The notes under the pieces: generated by a model | Told to the model about the DNA's origin: nothing | Database searches by the model: none | Seen by the model: the letters and a program-made list of their open reading frames with translations, nothing else | Origin: Acidobacteriota bacterium | GTDB taxonomy: Bacteria > Acidobacteriota > Blastocatellia > Pyrinomonadales > Pyrinomonadaceae | Reading direction: 5' to 3' | NCBI GenBank assembly: GCA_019639235.1 | Contig: JAHBSG010000007.1 | Span: 62,001-126,000, forward strand | DNA: 64,000 nucleotides | Shown: piece after piece, positions 1 through 7,263 of the stretch | How the letters are laid out: the number at the start of each line of letters is the position of its first letter | Position numbering within the stretch: the stretch's first letter is position 1 | Made by a program: the position numbers and the translations under genes

Positions 1-381
1 GAACACAAGGTTGAACACAAGATTAACAGAGAGAGAGAGAGCCGCTCGCGCTCTGCCGATTTCGGTCCGCCGATCGGACCGACGCTCAAGGCAAATCATC
101 CGGCACTCGTCGCTGTCCGCTCGCTCACCGGCCACCAGCCGGACCGGGCAACGTGGGACGGGATCATCGACGTGCTCGGCGAGGACCCGGACCTCGGGTT
201 TCTCTCGAAATGCTACACCGATTGGGTCATGCGGGGCTTTCGGAAACAGAACTACGGCTGGATAACGGACTGGTATGCGAATGGAAAACGGAAGAGAACG
301 AATGCGAATAGTAAAAGCGACGGATCGGGCGGCCGCAGCCGCGGCGGAAAGTCCCTTGCCGATATCGGCATCCGGGACTAA
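1..381 (+). CDS. Phage replication initiator-like protein, C-terminal fragment (5' cut by window edge)
   Basis: Reading frame 1 is open from the first base to the stop at 379-381, giving 126 residues with no convincing start, so the gene begins outside the window. The middle of the fragment is a compact aromatic block (TWDGIIDVLG, then CYTDWVMRGF and YGWITDWYANG). The last 25 residues are a low-complexity Lys/Arg/Ser/Gly tail. Its stop lies inside the next gene, which is a DnaC-like helicase loader, and phage initiators commonly sit just upstream of such loaders. Initiator is therefore an inference from context and length; no DNA-binding domain is inside the visible part. Confidence 0.5.
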   Translation, partial: EHKVEHKINRERESRSRSADFGPPIGPTLKANHPALVAVRSLTGHQPDRATWDGIIDVLGEDPDLGFLSKCYTDWVMRGFRKQNYGWITDWYANGKRKRTNANSKSDGSGGRSRGGKSLADIGIRD

Positions 382-1036
382 CTGCGAACGGTGCCACGGA
401 TCCGGAATGGAGGTCGTCCCCGGCCGCGGCGCTAGGGCTTGCGAGTGTCTTACGAGCTCGATCCGGCAATATCTGCTCGGCCGGATCCCGGAACGTTTTG
501 CCGGGTGCAGCCTCGCGGCTTTCGAGCCCGATGCCCGCCGGCACCCGATGCAGGCGGAGATCCTCACGGCACTTCGGGCCGATCCCGGGGCGAACTACTT
601 TCTCTCGGGTTCGTTCGGGACCGGCAAGACGCAGTTTCTCTGGATGCTCTATCGGCAAGCGGTCGAAGGCCGGGAACGGCATCCGGTGGCGTACACGCTG
701 ATCGGTCTGCTGAACGAGTACCGGTCGGCGTTTGACAATGCGGACCGTCGAATGGATCCCGCCAGGCCGAAGCTGACCGCCGATGTGCTACGGAACTCAA
801 GTACCAAATATGCGGTATTTCTCGACGATATCGACAAGGCCAGGCCGACCGAGTACGTCGCCGAGCAGGTGTTCGACCTCCTCGACGCGATCTATGCCCA
901 CGGCCACCAGCTCGTCGTGACGACGAATCTCCCGGCCGTGGAACTGATCGACCACTTCGAGCGTGCTGACGAGCGGTACGGCGGGGCGATCGTCCGACGA
1001 CTTCTTACCAACTCGACCAAGTTCGAGATGTTTTGA
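302..1036 (+). CDS. DnaC/IstB-like AAA+ ATPase, putative phage helicase loader
   Basis: A 244-residue AAA+ protein. Residues 28-49 hold a CxxCHGSG...CxC cluster, a probable zinc knuckle that precedes the ATPase in many phage DnaC-like loaders. Walker A is GSFGTGKT at about 103-110, Walker B is VFLDD at about 172-176, a sensor-like VVTTN follows, and Arg pairs near the C-terminus (IVRRLL) are candidate arginine fingers. The ATG at 302 is preferred because GGAAG lies 7 bases upstream; an in-frame ATG at 275 would add 9 residues. It overlaps the upstream gene by about 80 bp. By family it should load the replicative helicase (host DnaB or a phage helicase) at the prophage origin. Confidence 0.8.
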   Translation: MRIVKATDRAAAAAAESPLPISASGTNCERCHGSGMEVVPGRGARACECLTSSIRQYLLGRIPERFAGCSLAAFEPDARRHPMQAEILTALRADPGANYFLSGSFGTGKTQFLWMLYRQAVEGRERHPVAYTLIGLLNEYRSAFDNADRRMDPARPKLTADVLRNSSTKYAVFLDDIDKARPTEYVAEQVFDLLDAIYAHGHQLVVTTNLPAVELIDHFERADERYGGAIVRRLLTNSTKFEMF

Positions 1037-1039
1037 TCT

Positions 1040-1282
1040 ATGCCCGAGACCTGGAGAGAAAGAGCCTTGAAGCTGATCGATGAGGAATACCATGACCTCA
1101 GCCGGCGGCACCCGGACCTTTCGCCGGCCGAGATCTGCGCAAGGATGAACCGCGACTGCCCGTTCCGGACCAACGACGCATACGCCCGGGGCGAGTGGAG
1201 CAAGGCCTTCGGTGATTACCGGATCGCCCGGACACGGCCGGACCTCGTCGAACGCTTCAAACTTGACGGACCGCTGTTCTGA
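1040..1282 (+). CDS. Small phage protein of unknown function
   Basis: 80 residues, charged and helical, starting three bases after the DnaC-like stop (ATG at 1040). It contains an ALKLIDEEYHDLSRRHPDL helix and a short PFRTNDAY segment. I recognise no family. Its tight spacing with the loader suggests co-transcription with the replication module, and it may be an accessory replication or regulatory protein. Confidence 0.6.
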   Translation: MPETWRERALKLIDEEYHDLSRRHPDLSPAEICARMNRDCPFRTNDAYARGEWSKAFGDYRIARTRPDLVERFKLDGPLF

Positions 1283-1286
1283 ACAC

Positions 1287-1499
1287 GTGGAAAAAGAGAC
1301 GCGAACAATCAAGCCATTCCGCTGCCGGCGATGCGGATCGACCGAGGCCCATACGGACGGCGAGACCCTCTACTTTGCCGGCCGGCCGCTGCCGTTCGAG
1401 CCGCTCGAGGTTCGCTTCGCTTGCCGCCAGTGCGGCCGGAAGGTCCGGTGGATCTCAACGAGAAGCGAAAGAAAATTGACCGACCGCGGGCGTTTGTAG
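1287..1499 (+). CDS. Small zinc-ribbon protein
   Basis: 70 residues if read from the GTG at 1287, five bases after the preceding stop. Two cysteine pairs, CRRC near the N-terminus and CRQC about 30 residues later, make a four-cysteine zinc ribbon. A longer in-frame start at 1212 would run deep into the neighbouring gene and is less likely. This is the last gene before a terminator-like hairpin, so it probably ends the replication operon. No specific function can be given. Confidence 0.55.
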   Translation: MEKETRTIKPFRCRRCGSTEAHTDGETLYFAGRPLPFEPLEVRFACRQCGRKVRWISTRSERKLTDRGRL

Positions 1500-1502
1500 T
1501 AT
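1476..1502 (+). promoter_or_regulatory. Possible promoter before the lysis/late operon
   Basis: TTGACC at 1476-1481 and TAGTAT at 1497-1502 resemble sigma-70 boxes, but the 15-bp spacer is short. It lies at the end of the zinc-ribbon gene and upstream of the endolysin. A short palindrome (GGTCGCCGACC) follows and could be an operator. Weak evidence. Confidence 0.2.
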
Positions 1503-1555
1503 TTTTTGGCTAACAATTCTGGTCGCCGACCAATTAGCGTCGGTTCGGGGTAATT

Positions 1556-1605
1556 AACGGCTCCGAGTTATCGAGAGAACCTGCTCTCGAAGCTCGGGGC
1601 CGTTT
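1556..1605 (+). terminator. Terminator-like double hairpin before the endolysin gene
   Basis: AACGGCTCCGAG pairs with CTCGGGGCCGTT (one G-T pair), enclosing an inner perfect stem TCGAGAG/CTCTCGA with loop AACCTG; four T residues follow. It separates the replication-side genes from the lysis and structural genes and sits only about 20 bases before the endolysin start, so it may act as an attenuator or antitermination target rather than a simple end point. Confidence 0.6.
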
Positions 1606-1624
1606 TCATTTGGCGGAGAGAACG

Positions 1625-2599
1625 GTGACAAAAGCACAGGCAAGAAAACTAGCAAAGCAGATCTTCGACCGGTTCGATAAGCAAATCTTCGAGGCGACGA
1701 ACGGGACCATGATCGAGCCCGCGTTCGTCGCCGGCCTGATCGCAAATGAGGCCGGAAAGGACAGGGCCGGGAATATAAACCGTTCGGCGACCCGGTTCGA
1801 GCCGCACGTGTTCGCGGCACTCAAGGCCGTACGTGACGGCCGACGAACGAGCTACAGCGGGATCCGCCGAGCAGATGTTGCTGACGCCTCGGACAAAGCC
1901 CTTCGAGCCCTCGCGACGTCGTATGAGGCAACGCAGATCATGGGCTGGCACGTGGTCAAGAATCTCCGCTGCACGATCGCAGATCTCCGCAACCCGGACA
2001 AGCATCTTTTCTACACGGTTAAACTCCTGCAGCTCAACGGCTACACGAAGAGGCTCGACGAGAATCAGATGGATCGCGAAATGCGGCAATGGAACACGGG
2101 CCGCGAGGATGGGAAAACGTATCACGCGAACTACGTTCCAAACGCTCGGCTGATCCGTGCCGCCTACCGCGAGCTCGAAGCGGACCGTCTCTCGCGAACG
2201 GTTGAGGAACGGACGACGGCCCAGTCCGAACCTATTCCGCCATTTCCGCCGGCGATCGCAGAACCCGCCGAGGTGCCGGCACCCGAACCTTATCAGGGTG
2301 TCGGATTTTGGGCCGTGATCAAGCGGGACCTTGTCGCCGCGACGGGCGGAAACCTGACGTTCGCGAGCCTGGCCGAATATGCGCAGCAGGCGAGCGGCTG
2401 GCCCGAGTGGGTAGTCGGCATCGTCACAAAGATCGCCGTCGGGCTCCTGATCGCGACGATCGGATATTTCGTCTTCCGGGTGATCCACTTCGCGGTGGAT
2501 TCATGGAAGAAGAACAAGAAGGTGAGCTACGAGGTCGAAACCCGGTCGGCCGCCGACCGACGCGATATCGAGTGGGTTACCGGGGAGGACGCGGCATGA
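1625..2599 (+). CDS. Muramidase-like endolysin with C-terminal membrane anchor
   Basis: 324 residues. The N-terminal half resembles phage N-acetylmuramidase domains: IANEAGKDRAGNIN followed by RFEPHVFAAL and then SYEATQIMGWHV, the order of the Glu-containing catalytic loop and the Q-I-M-G segment in these lysozymes. A proline-rich linker (PPFPPAIAEPAEVPAPEP) leads to a hydrophobic segment at about 262-288 and a basic KKNKK tail, so the protein is predicted to be membrane anchored. GTG at 1625 is chosen because GGAGAG lies 6 bases upstream; a TTG at 1610 is also in frame. It stops in an ATGA overlap with the next gene. Endolysin is an inference from motifs and from its place in a lysis block. 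Confidence 0.65.
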   Translation: MTKAQARKLAKQIFDRFDKQIFEATNGTMIEPAFVAGLIANEAGKDRAGNINRSATRFEPHVFAALKAVRDGRRTSYSGIRRADVADASDKALRALATSYEATQIMGWHVVKNLRCTIADLRNPDKHLFYTVKLLQLNGYTKRLDENQMDREMRQWNTGREDGKTYHANYVPNARLIRAAYRELEADRLSRTVEERTTAQSEPIPPFPPAIAEPAEVPAPEPYQGVGFWAVIKRDLVAATGGNLTFASLAEYAQQASGWPEWVVGIVTKIAVGLLIATIGYFVFRVIHFAVDSWKKNKKVSYEVETRSAADRRDIEWVTGEDAA

Positions 2600-2988
2600 T
2601 GCTGATCGCTACGTTTCTCGCGAATCTTTTCGGCGTCGAGTATGCCTCGGCCGCTCGATGGCTTCGCCGAGGAGTTCGGATCGGCGCCGTCGTTCTCGCG
2701 GTTCTGGTCCTGCTCTTTGTCGTCTTGCAGATCCGCTCTTGTTTCTCAAGGCCGCCGAAGCTCGACGAGCGACAGATCCAGCGGGCCGAGGAAGCGATCA
2801 AGGCCGGGAACGACCGGGAGCTCCGCGAGATCCTCGTCGAATCGGACACGGCAGAGGCTCGAGCAGTCCAAGGAGCCGCGAATGCGAAAGCGGACAGGAT
2901 AAACGCGGTCTATGAATCGCGGAAAAAGTGGGAAAACGCCAGCCGCGAGGAGCTGCAGGCGGAGTTCGATCGGAGGAGAAATCAATGA
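2596..2988 (+). CDS. Small inner-membrane coiled-coil protein, spanin-like
   Basis: 130 residues starting at ATG 2596, overlapping the endolysin stop. One strong transmembrane helix (about 26-46: IGAVVLAVLVLLFVVLQIRS) is followed by an Arg-rich boundary and a long Glu/Lys/Arg helix with heptad character. That architecture matches inner-membrane spanin subunits (Rz type), and the next gene encodes a small exported protein as expected for a spanin partner. No sequence-level homology can be asserted. Confidence 0.5.
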   Translation: MMLIATFLANLFGVEYASAARWLRRGVRIGAVVLAVLVLLFVVLQIRSCFSRPPKLDERQIQRAEEAIKAGNDRELREILVESDTAEARAVQGAANAKADRINAVYESRKKWENASREELQAEFDRRRNQ

Positions 2989-3341
2989 GGATCTACGGAT
3001 ATACGCTACTCGTATGTTTGCTGTTTTCAGTGGCCGCGTTCGGGCAGCAATCGCCGGGGCCGGAGTGCCCGCCGGACCGCGTGTGCATCACGGTCGATGA
3101 GGCCCGGAAGGCCCTGATCGATGCCGACACCGTCACGGCCCAGGCAAAGGAACTCGAGGCCAAGGACGCGACGATCGAGGAACTCCGCGGCGAGATCGGC
3201 CGGCTTCGTATCGAACTCGCGAAGACCGTGGGCGACAAGACCGGCGCCGAGCAAATGATCGTCCGGCTTTCGGCAATGGTCGACCTTCTTCTCAAATCGA
3301 CTAAGAAGAAGTGCCTGCCTTTTAGCGTTTGCATCAACTGA
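2985..3341 (+). CDS. Small exported coiled-coil protein in the lysis block
   Basis: 118 residues; ATG at 2985 overlaps the preceding stop (ATGA). Residues 1-20 form a signal peptide (YTLLVCLLFSVAAFGQ). A CPPDRVC pair follows, then a helical coiled-coil region, a hydrophobic patch (MIVRLSAMVDLLLK) and a C-terminal basic KKKCLPFSVC. There is no clear lipobox at the cleavage site, so it is not a classical o-spanin. Partner of the upstream membrane protein is an inference from overlap and order. Confidence 0.5.
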   Translation: MRIYGYTLLVCLLFSVAAFGQQSPGPECPPDRVCITVDEARKALIDADTVTAQAKELEAKDATIEELRGEIGRLRIELAKTVGDKTGAEQMIVRLSAMVDLLLKSTKKKCLPFSVCIN

Positions 3342-3346
3342 TATCG

Positions 3347-3886
3347 ATGGACGGAATAACGGGAACCCAGGCGGCGATTGCCGCGATCGTGAGCATACTT
3401 TCGCTCGTCGGCGTCGGAAAGATCATCGAGCTGCTCTTGACGCGATTCTGGTCTGGCCGTGACCGGCGAACGGCGGCGCACGAAACGAACGAAGGAAAGA
3501 TGATCGATGCGGACCAGCTTGCGCTCAAGATCCTGCACGAGGACCTTCGAGAACTGAAGGGCCGGGTCGATAAATTAACTTCGGACCTCGCCGCTGTTCG
3601 GGACGAGCGGGCACAGCTCCAGGCAGAGAATACGATCCTGCGAAACACCGAAAAGCTTCTCAAGGAGCGGGTCGACAAGCAGGGTAAGCGGATCGAGAAA
3701 TTGGAATCGGATCTCGAGGACACGAAGACTCTGCTCAACGAGGCGAAGTTCGCGATCAGTTCTCGCGACAAGGAGCTAACGACGCTCCGCAGCGAACTGA
3801 ACCTGACGACACGGGATCTGCTCGATCTCAAACGGCAGTACACCGAGCTCGAGGCGGCGACTGCGGTGCACAACTCCGGAGGTTAG
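3347..3886 (+). CDS. Membrane-anchored coiled-coil protein, holin-like
   Basis: 179 residues from ATG 3347 (an in-frame ATG at 3329 would add six residues). One hydrophobic segment at about 8-30 (AAIAAIVSILSLVGVGKIIELLL) precedes a basic stretch and then more than 110 residues of heptad-rich coiled coil (KLESDLEDTK, ELTTLRSELN). A single N-terminal helix in a lysis block suggests a class III-like holin or lysis regulator, but the long coiled coil is unusual for a holin, so the role is uncertain. Confidence 0.45.
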   Translation: MDGITGTQAAIAAIVSILSLVGVGKIIELLLTRFWSGRDRRTAAHETNEGKMIDADQLALKILHEDLRELKGRVDKLTSDLAAVRDERAQLQAENTILRNTEKLLKERVDKQGKRIEKLESDLEDTKTLLNEAKFAISSRDKELTTLRSELNLTTRDLLDLKRQYTELEAATAVHNSGG

Positions 3887-3890
3887 AAAA

Positions 3891-4517
3891 ATGGCGAAGG
3901 CTCCAACCTATCGAAACCGCATCGTCGGCCACGGTGAAAAAACGGCCTCGGAGTTCCAGGTGAACCCGCTGAACTGGCGGAAGCACCCCGAACCGCAGCA
4001 GCAGGCGATCCGCGAACTTCTTCGGTCCGTTGGCTGGGTGACGGGTGTTATCGAGAACGTGCGGACCGGGAACCTGATCGACGGGCACCTCCGGATCGAA
4101 GAAGCCCTGGCATCAACGCCGAAGGCGAAGATCCCGTACACGCAGGTCGACCTCTCCGAAGAGGAGGAACGAAAGATCCTGCTTCTTCTCGACCCGGTCG
4201 GATCAATGGCCACGGCCGATGAAGAGCTGATCCAGGAGCTAATGGCCATCGTTGGCTTGCAGGAGGACACGCTTCTCGACGCCCTCACGGCCTTTACCGA
4301 TACCGGAATAAAGGCAGAGGACCTCGGGGAATCGTTCGAACTCCCGGCCGGGGATCGCGAACCGTTCCAGCAGCTGACGTTCACGGTGACGGACGAACAG
4401 GCCGAAACTCTGAAGGCGGCACTCGAAAAGGCGAAAAAGGCCGGGCCATTCGTGGACACGGGGAATGAAAACAGCAACGGGAACGCATTAGCGCGGATCG
4501 CGGAAGCCTATGTTTAG
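3891..4517 (+). CDS. ParB-like nuclease-domain protein (ParB/Srx fold)
   Basis: 208 residues. The N-terminal 100 residues follow the phage ParB-like pattern: VNPLNWRKHPEPQQQAI, LLRSVGWVTGVI, NLIDGHLRIEEAL. The GHLR is the nucleotide-binding GxxR-type motif of the ParB/Srx fold. The C-terminal part is a separate helical region with no recognised domain. Its end overlaps the mom-like gene by 8 bp, so the two are probably translationally coupled. ParB-like proteins often accompany DNA-modifying or terminase genes in phages; a CTP-binding or nicking activity is possible but not shown by the sequence. Confidence 0.75.
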   Translation: MAKAPTYRNRIVGHGEKTASEFQVNPLNWRKHPEPQQQAIRELLRSVGWVTGVIENVRTGNLIDGHLRIEEALASTPKAKIPYTQVDLSEEEERKILLLLDPVGSMATADEELIQELMAIVGLQEDTLLDALTAFTDTGIKAEDLGESFELPAGDREPFQQLTFTVTDEQAETLKAALEKAKKAGPFVDTGNENSNGNALARIAEAYV

Positions 4518-5301
4518 GGTCAAAGACATCGTTATCAAGCTCGTGCCGGCGGCGACGGCGAATGCGTTCGTCCGCCGATATCACTACTCCGGGAAGGTGG
4601 TGAACAATTCCCGACTGCACTTCGGAGCCTTTCTCGGAGACAGGCTCCACGGCGTCATGTCCTTCGGCTCGCCACTCGATAAGCGAAAGGTCCTCGGGCT
4701 CGTTAAGGGAACGCTCTGGAACGAAATGCTCGAACTGAACCGGATGGCATTCGACGATGCCCTGCCGAAGAACAGCGAATCACGCTCGCTATCCGTCGCC
4801 CTGCGGATGATCCGGAAAAACGCCCCGCACATAAAGTGGGTGATCTCGTTTGCGGACGGGATGCAATGCGGCGACGGCACGATCTACCGGGCGAGCGGTT
4901 TTCTGTTGACCGGATTTTCGTCGGCGTCGATGTACGAGCTCCCGGAGGATCTCGCAAAGATCAACGGCGGCCCTATCGCTCACCGGCTCTCGCTCCAGTG
5001 CAAAACATCGACGCTCTCACGCGAGATCATGCGTCGGACGAAGGGTAAGAACCTCACGAATTCGGAGTACTGCAATCTGCTCGGAATGAAGATCGTTCCC
5101 GGTCATATGCTCCGATATATGTACTTCCTGCAACCCGAGGAACGGGCCAACCTTACGGTCCCCGTGCTTCCGTTCTCGGAGATCGAAAAACGTGGTGCCG
5201 GGATGTACCGCGGTGAAAAACGCGTGGCAAGCATAGATGGCGATGCGGCCGGCTTCCAGCCGGAGGAGAGCGGTTCGAGCCCGACTGCCACGCTCCAATA
5301 A
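4510..5301 (+). CDS. mom: Mom-like DNA adenine modification protein (GNAT-related)
   Basis: 263 residues, close to Mu Mom in length. Recognisable family features: YHYSG at 24-28, HFGAFLGDRLHGVMSFG at about 37-53, LELNRMAF at 74-81, NSESR at 88-92, KWVISFADG at about 109-117 and YRASGF at 126-131. Mom converts adenine in DNA to N6-(carbamoylmethyl)adenine and protects phage DNA from restriction. The gene overlaps a ParB-like gene; no Com-like zinc regulator is present, so control differs from Mu. The last 26 residues do not look like part of the fold, because that DNA is also a complete tRNA-like element (5222-5297) that ends two bases before the stop codon's first base. The terminase small subunit follows after a 30-bp gap. 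Confidence 0.8.
   Translation: MFRVKDIVIKLVPAATANAFVRRYHYSGKVVNNSRLHFGAFLGDRLHGVMSFGSPLDKRKVLGLVKGTLWNEMLELNRMAFDDALPKNSESRSLSVALRMIRKNAPHIKWVISFADGMQCGDGTIYRASGFLLTGFSSASMYELPEDLAKINGGPIAHRLSLQCKTSTLSREIMRRTKGKNLTNSEYCNLLGMKIVPGHMLRYMYFLQPEERANLTVPVLPFSEIEKRGAGMYRGEKRVASIDGDAAGFQPEESGSSPTATLQ
5222..5297 (+). ncRNA. tRNA-Gly(UCC)-like element inside the 3' end of mom
   Basis: 76 nt with full tRNA architecture: acceptor GCGTGGC (5222-5228) pairs 7/7 with GCCACGC (5287-5293), then U73 and an encoded CCA. The D stem is GCAT/ATGC with A14 and a GG pair in the loop. The anticodon arm has four GC pairs, U33 and anticodon UCC. The T arm has a TTCGA loop and a five-pair stem AGCGG/CCG(A)CT with a bulged A. 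Bacterial glycine identity elements G1-C72, C2-G71, G3-C70, G10-C25, C35, C36 and U73 are all present. Departures from a normal tRNA are A instead of U8, G instead of A21, a 27-43 mismatch and the T-stem bulge. It overlaps the mom coding sequence in sense. Confidence 0.65.
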
Positions 5302-5331
5302 AACTTGTCAAACAATAGGAGGTTGTCAGCA

Positions 5332-5865
5332 ATGGTTGCCGGTGACGGCACAAAAAAGCGAGGAAAGCGACGATCGCCGCAAACGACAGCAAGGGTGATC
5401 GACCGCGGTTCGCGGATCCTTGAACTCAGAAAGAACGGTGCATCGCTGCGGGCCATTTCGGCCGCCTTGAAGAAGGAGGCCGAGGCGAAGGGCGAATCGG
5501 ACCGGGGTTATAGCTACGAGCAGGTCCGGAAGGACTACAACGCGATCATCGACCTTCGGATCGAGGAACAGCAGGAAACGCTCGAAGAGATCCGGGCGAT
5601 ATCGGCCGAGCGGCTCGAAGAGGTCCTTTTGCACTACATGCCTTACGTCCGGCTGAAAGTGGACGGCCTTACTCCGCGAAACGAGGTCGAACTGAAAAAG
5701 AAGGCCGGGGACACGGTGATCAAGGCAGTGAAGGAGCTGGCGGAGCTGTACGGGGCGAAGCGGCCGCAGAAGCTCGAGGTCACGGGCGAGGACGGCAAAC
5801 CGCTGAACGTCGTGACGCAGGTGATCGTCGAGTTTACGAACGAGACCGGGGAGGACCGCGAATGA
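5332..5865 (+). CDS. terS: Terminase small subunit
   Basis: 177 residues from ATG 5332, with AGGAGG nine bases upstream; a TTG at 5305 is in frame but has no ribosome-binding site. The N-terminal third is basic and helix-turn-helix-like (ILELRKNGASLRAISAAL), a coiled-coil middle (LEEIRAISAERLEEVLLHYM) probably drives oligomerisation, and the C-terminal KLEVTGEDGKPL segment is typical of phage small terminases. It recognises phage DNA and hands it to the large subunit. The gene follows the mom tRNA-like element and overlaps the next small gene by 4 bp. Confidence 0.7.
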   Translation: MVAGDGTKKRGKRRSPQTTARVIDRGSRILELRKNGASLRAISAALKKEAEAKGESDRGYSYEQVRKDYNAIIDLRIEEQQETLEEIRAISAERLEEVLLHYMPYVRLKVDGLTPRNEVELKKKAGDTVIKAVKELAELYGAKRPQKLEVTGEDGKPLNVVTQVIVEFTNETGEDRE

Positions 5866-6068
5866 GGGGCCGAACGGAGTTCACGATGTGCCGGCGAAAG
5901 AAGCGGTACACGATCCGGCAGGCCCATCGCGTAGCCGGCCATTTGAACGAACGGCAAAAGAAGCGGGTCCACAGTTACCGCTGCCCGGTATGCGGGCATT
6001 ATCACGTTGGCGGATACGGAAAGAATGACCGTGAGCGCACAGATCCCGAAGATCAAACTGCCGCGTAA
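5862..6068 (+). CDS. Small zinc-ribbon protein between the terminase genes
   Basis: 68 residues; ATG 5862 overlaps the terS stop (ATGA). It is strongly basic (CRRKKRY near the N-terminus) and ends its core with YRCPVCGHYHVGGYG, a Cys/His cluster. Small proteins with a K-rich N-terminus, A/H-rich helix and CPxCGxxHxG ending are common next to phage packaging genes. It overlaps the large terminase start by about 40 bp. Probable nucleic-acid-binding accessory protein; exact role unknown. Confidence 0.6.
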   Translation: MRGRTEFTMCRRKKRYTIRQAHRVAGHLNERQKKRVHSYRCPVCGHYHVGGYGKNDRERTDPEDQTAA

Positions 6069-7257
6069 GTTCGGCACGGTTTGGAACTCGCTTCGCCCGT
6101 ATCAGATCTGGTACGGCGGCCGCGGTTCGGCAAAATCGTGGACGAAGGCGACGCAGTTCCTGCTCAAGGCACAGTCGCAGAGGTATTTCCGGGGCGTTTT
6201 TGCTCGCGACACGCAGAAGAACGTCCGGGCCTCGCAGTTCCAGCTTTTTAAGGACCTCGTCCGGCGCTTTCCGTGCTTTCACAATCAGTTCACGTTCCAG
6301 GAATCCGGGATGCGGATCACGTGCCGGGCGACGGGCAACTACATGATGGGCGGTTCGTTCGAGCAGCCCGACACGCTTCGCTCGGTCCCGGACCCGACCG
6401 ACTTCTGGGCCGAGGAGCCGATCACGCGGGAATCGCAGATAAACCGGCAGGACTTTCTCGACATTGTCGGCTCGCTGCGGAACCCCGAGGGCGTCCAGAC
6501 GCAGTTTCATTTCACGTTCAACCCGATCTCGATGCAAACGTGGATCTACGAGGATTTCTTTCTCAAGAACCTCTACGACTGCGAGAAGCTCTTTATCAAC
6601 TATTGGGAGAACCCGTACTGCCCGCAATCGACGATCGACTTCCTCGAATCGCTGAAGATCATTGACCCGAAGCGGTACCGGGTCGATGCCCTCGGCGAAT
6701 GGGGAATTGCCCACGAGGGCCTGATCTACAAGGACTGGGAGGCTGTCGACGAGATGCCCGAGCCGGATTACTACGGCGTCGATTTCGGCCACACGAACCC
6801 GGCCGCACTAGTCCAGGCGGCGGTCCGCGACGAAATGGGGCGACCGAAGAAAACGCTCTTTTGGAACGAGCTGCTTTATGAGTCCGGCCACACCGAGGCC
6901 TCGCTGATCGCCCGTTTCCGCGAGATCGGTGTCAAGAAGCACATTCCGATGATCTGCGATAACGAATCTCCGGCGACGATCGAGGCACTTCGGCGGGCGG
7001 GTTACCGGGCGGTTCCGTGCAAGAAATACGCCGGAAGCGTTTGGGACGGAATCAACCACGTCCTCGACCACGAGCTAAAGATCGTCCGCGGATCGGAGAA
7101 CCTCTTTGCGGAGATCGGCAACTACTGCTGGGACGTGCTGCCGAACGGAAAGCTCCGCGAGGAGCCGGAAAAGAACTCGGTCTGCCACGCACTCGATGCC
7201 GGCCGATACGCGGCCGAGGGGACGAAGCGAAAGCCGGGGCAATTCTACAGCTGGTAA
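6025..7257 (+). CDS. terL: Terminase large subunit (ATPase-nuclease)
   Basis: 410 residues, complete. Packaging ATPase: Walker A GGRGSAKS at 31-38 and acidic Walker B/coupling region DFWAEEP at 126-132. C-terminal RNase H-like nuclease: GVDFGHTNP with D253, MICDNES with D312 and CHALDAGRYA with D391 supply the metal-binding aspartates. It belongs to the Terminase_3-like group. The start could be ATG 6025 or GTG 6031, the latter better spaced from GGAAAG at 6018-6023; a TTG at 6007 is also in frame. It sits between the small subunit and the portal as usual for tailed phages. Confidence 0.92.
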   Translation: MTVSAQIPKIKLPRKFGTVWNSLRPYQIWYGGRGSAKSWTKATQFLLKAQSQRYFRGVFARDTQKNVRASQFQLFKDLVRRFPCFHNQFTFQESGMRITCRATGNYMMGGSFEQPDTLRSVPDPTDFWAEEPITRESQINRQDFLDIVGSLRNPEGVQTQFHFTFNPISMQTWIYEDFFLKNLYDCEKLFINYWENPYCPQSTIDFLESLKIIDPKRYRVDALGEWGIAHEGLIYKDWEAVDEMPEPDYYGVDFGHTNPAALVQAAVRDEMGRPKKTLFWNELLYESGHTEASLIARFREIGVKKHIPMICDNESPATIEALRRAGYRAVPCKKYAGSVWDGINHVLDHELKIVRGSENLFAEIGNYCWDVLPNGKLREEPEKNSVCHALDAGRYAAEGTKRKPGQFYSW

Positions 7258-7263
7258 ACGACT

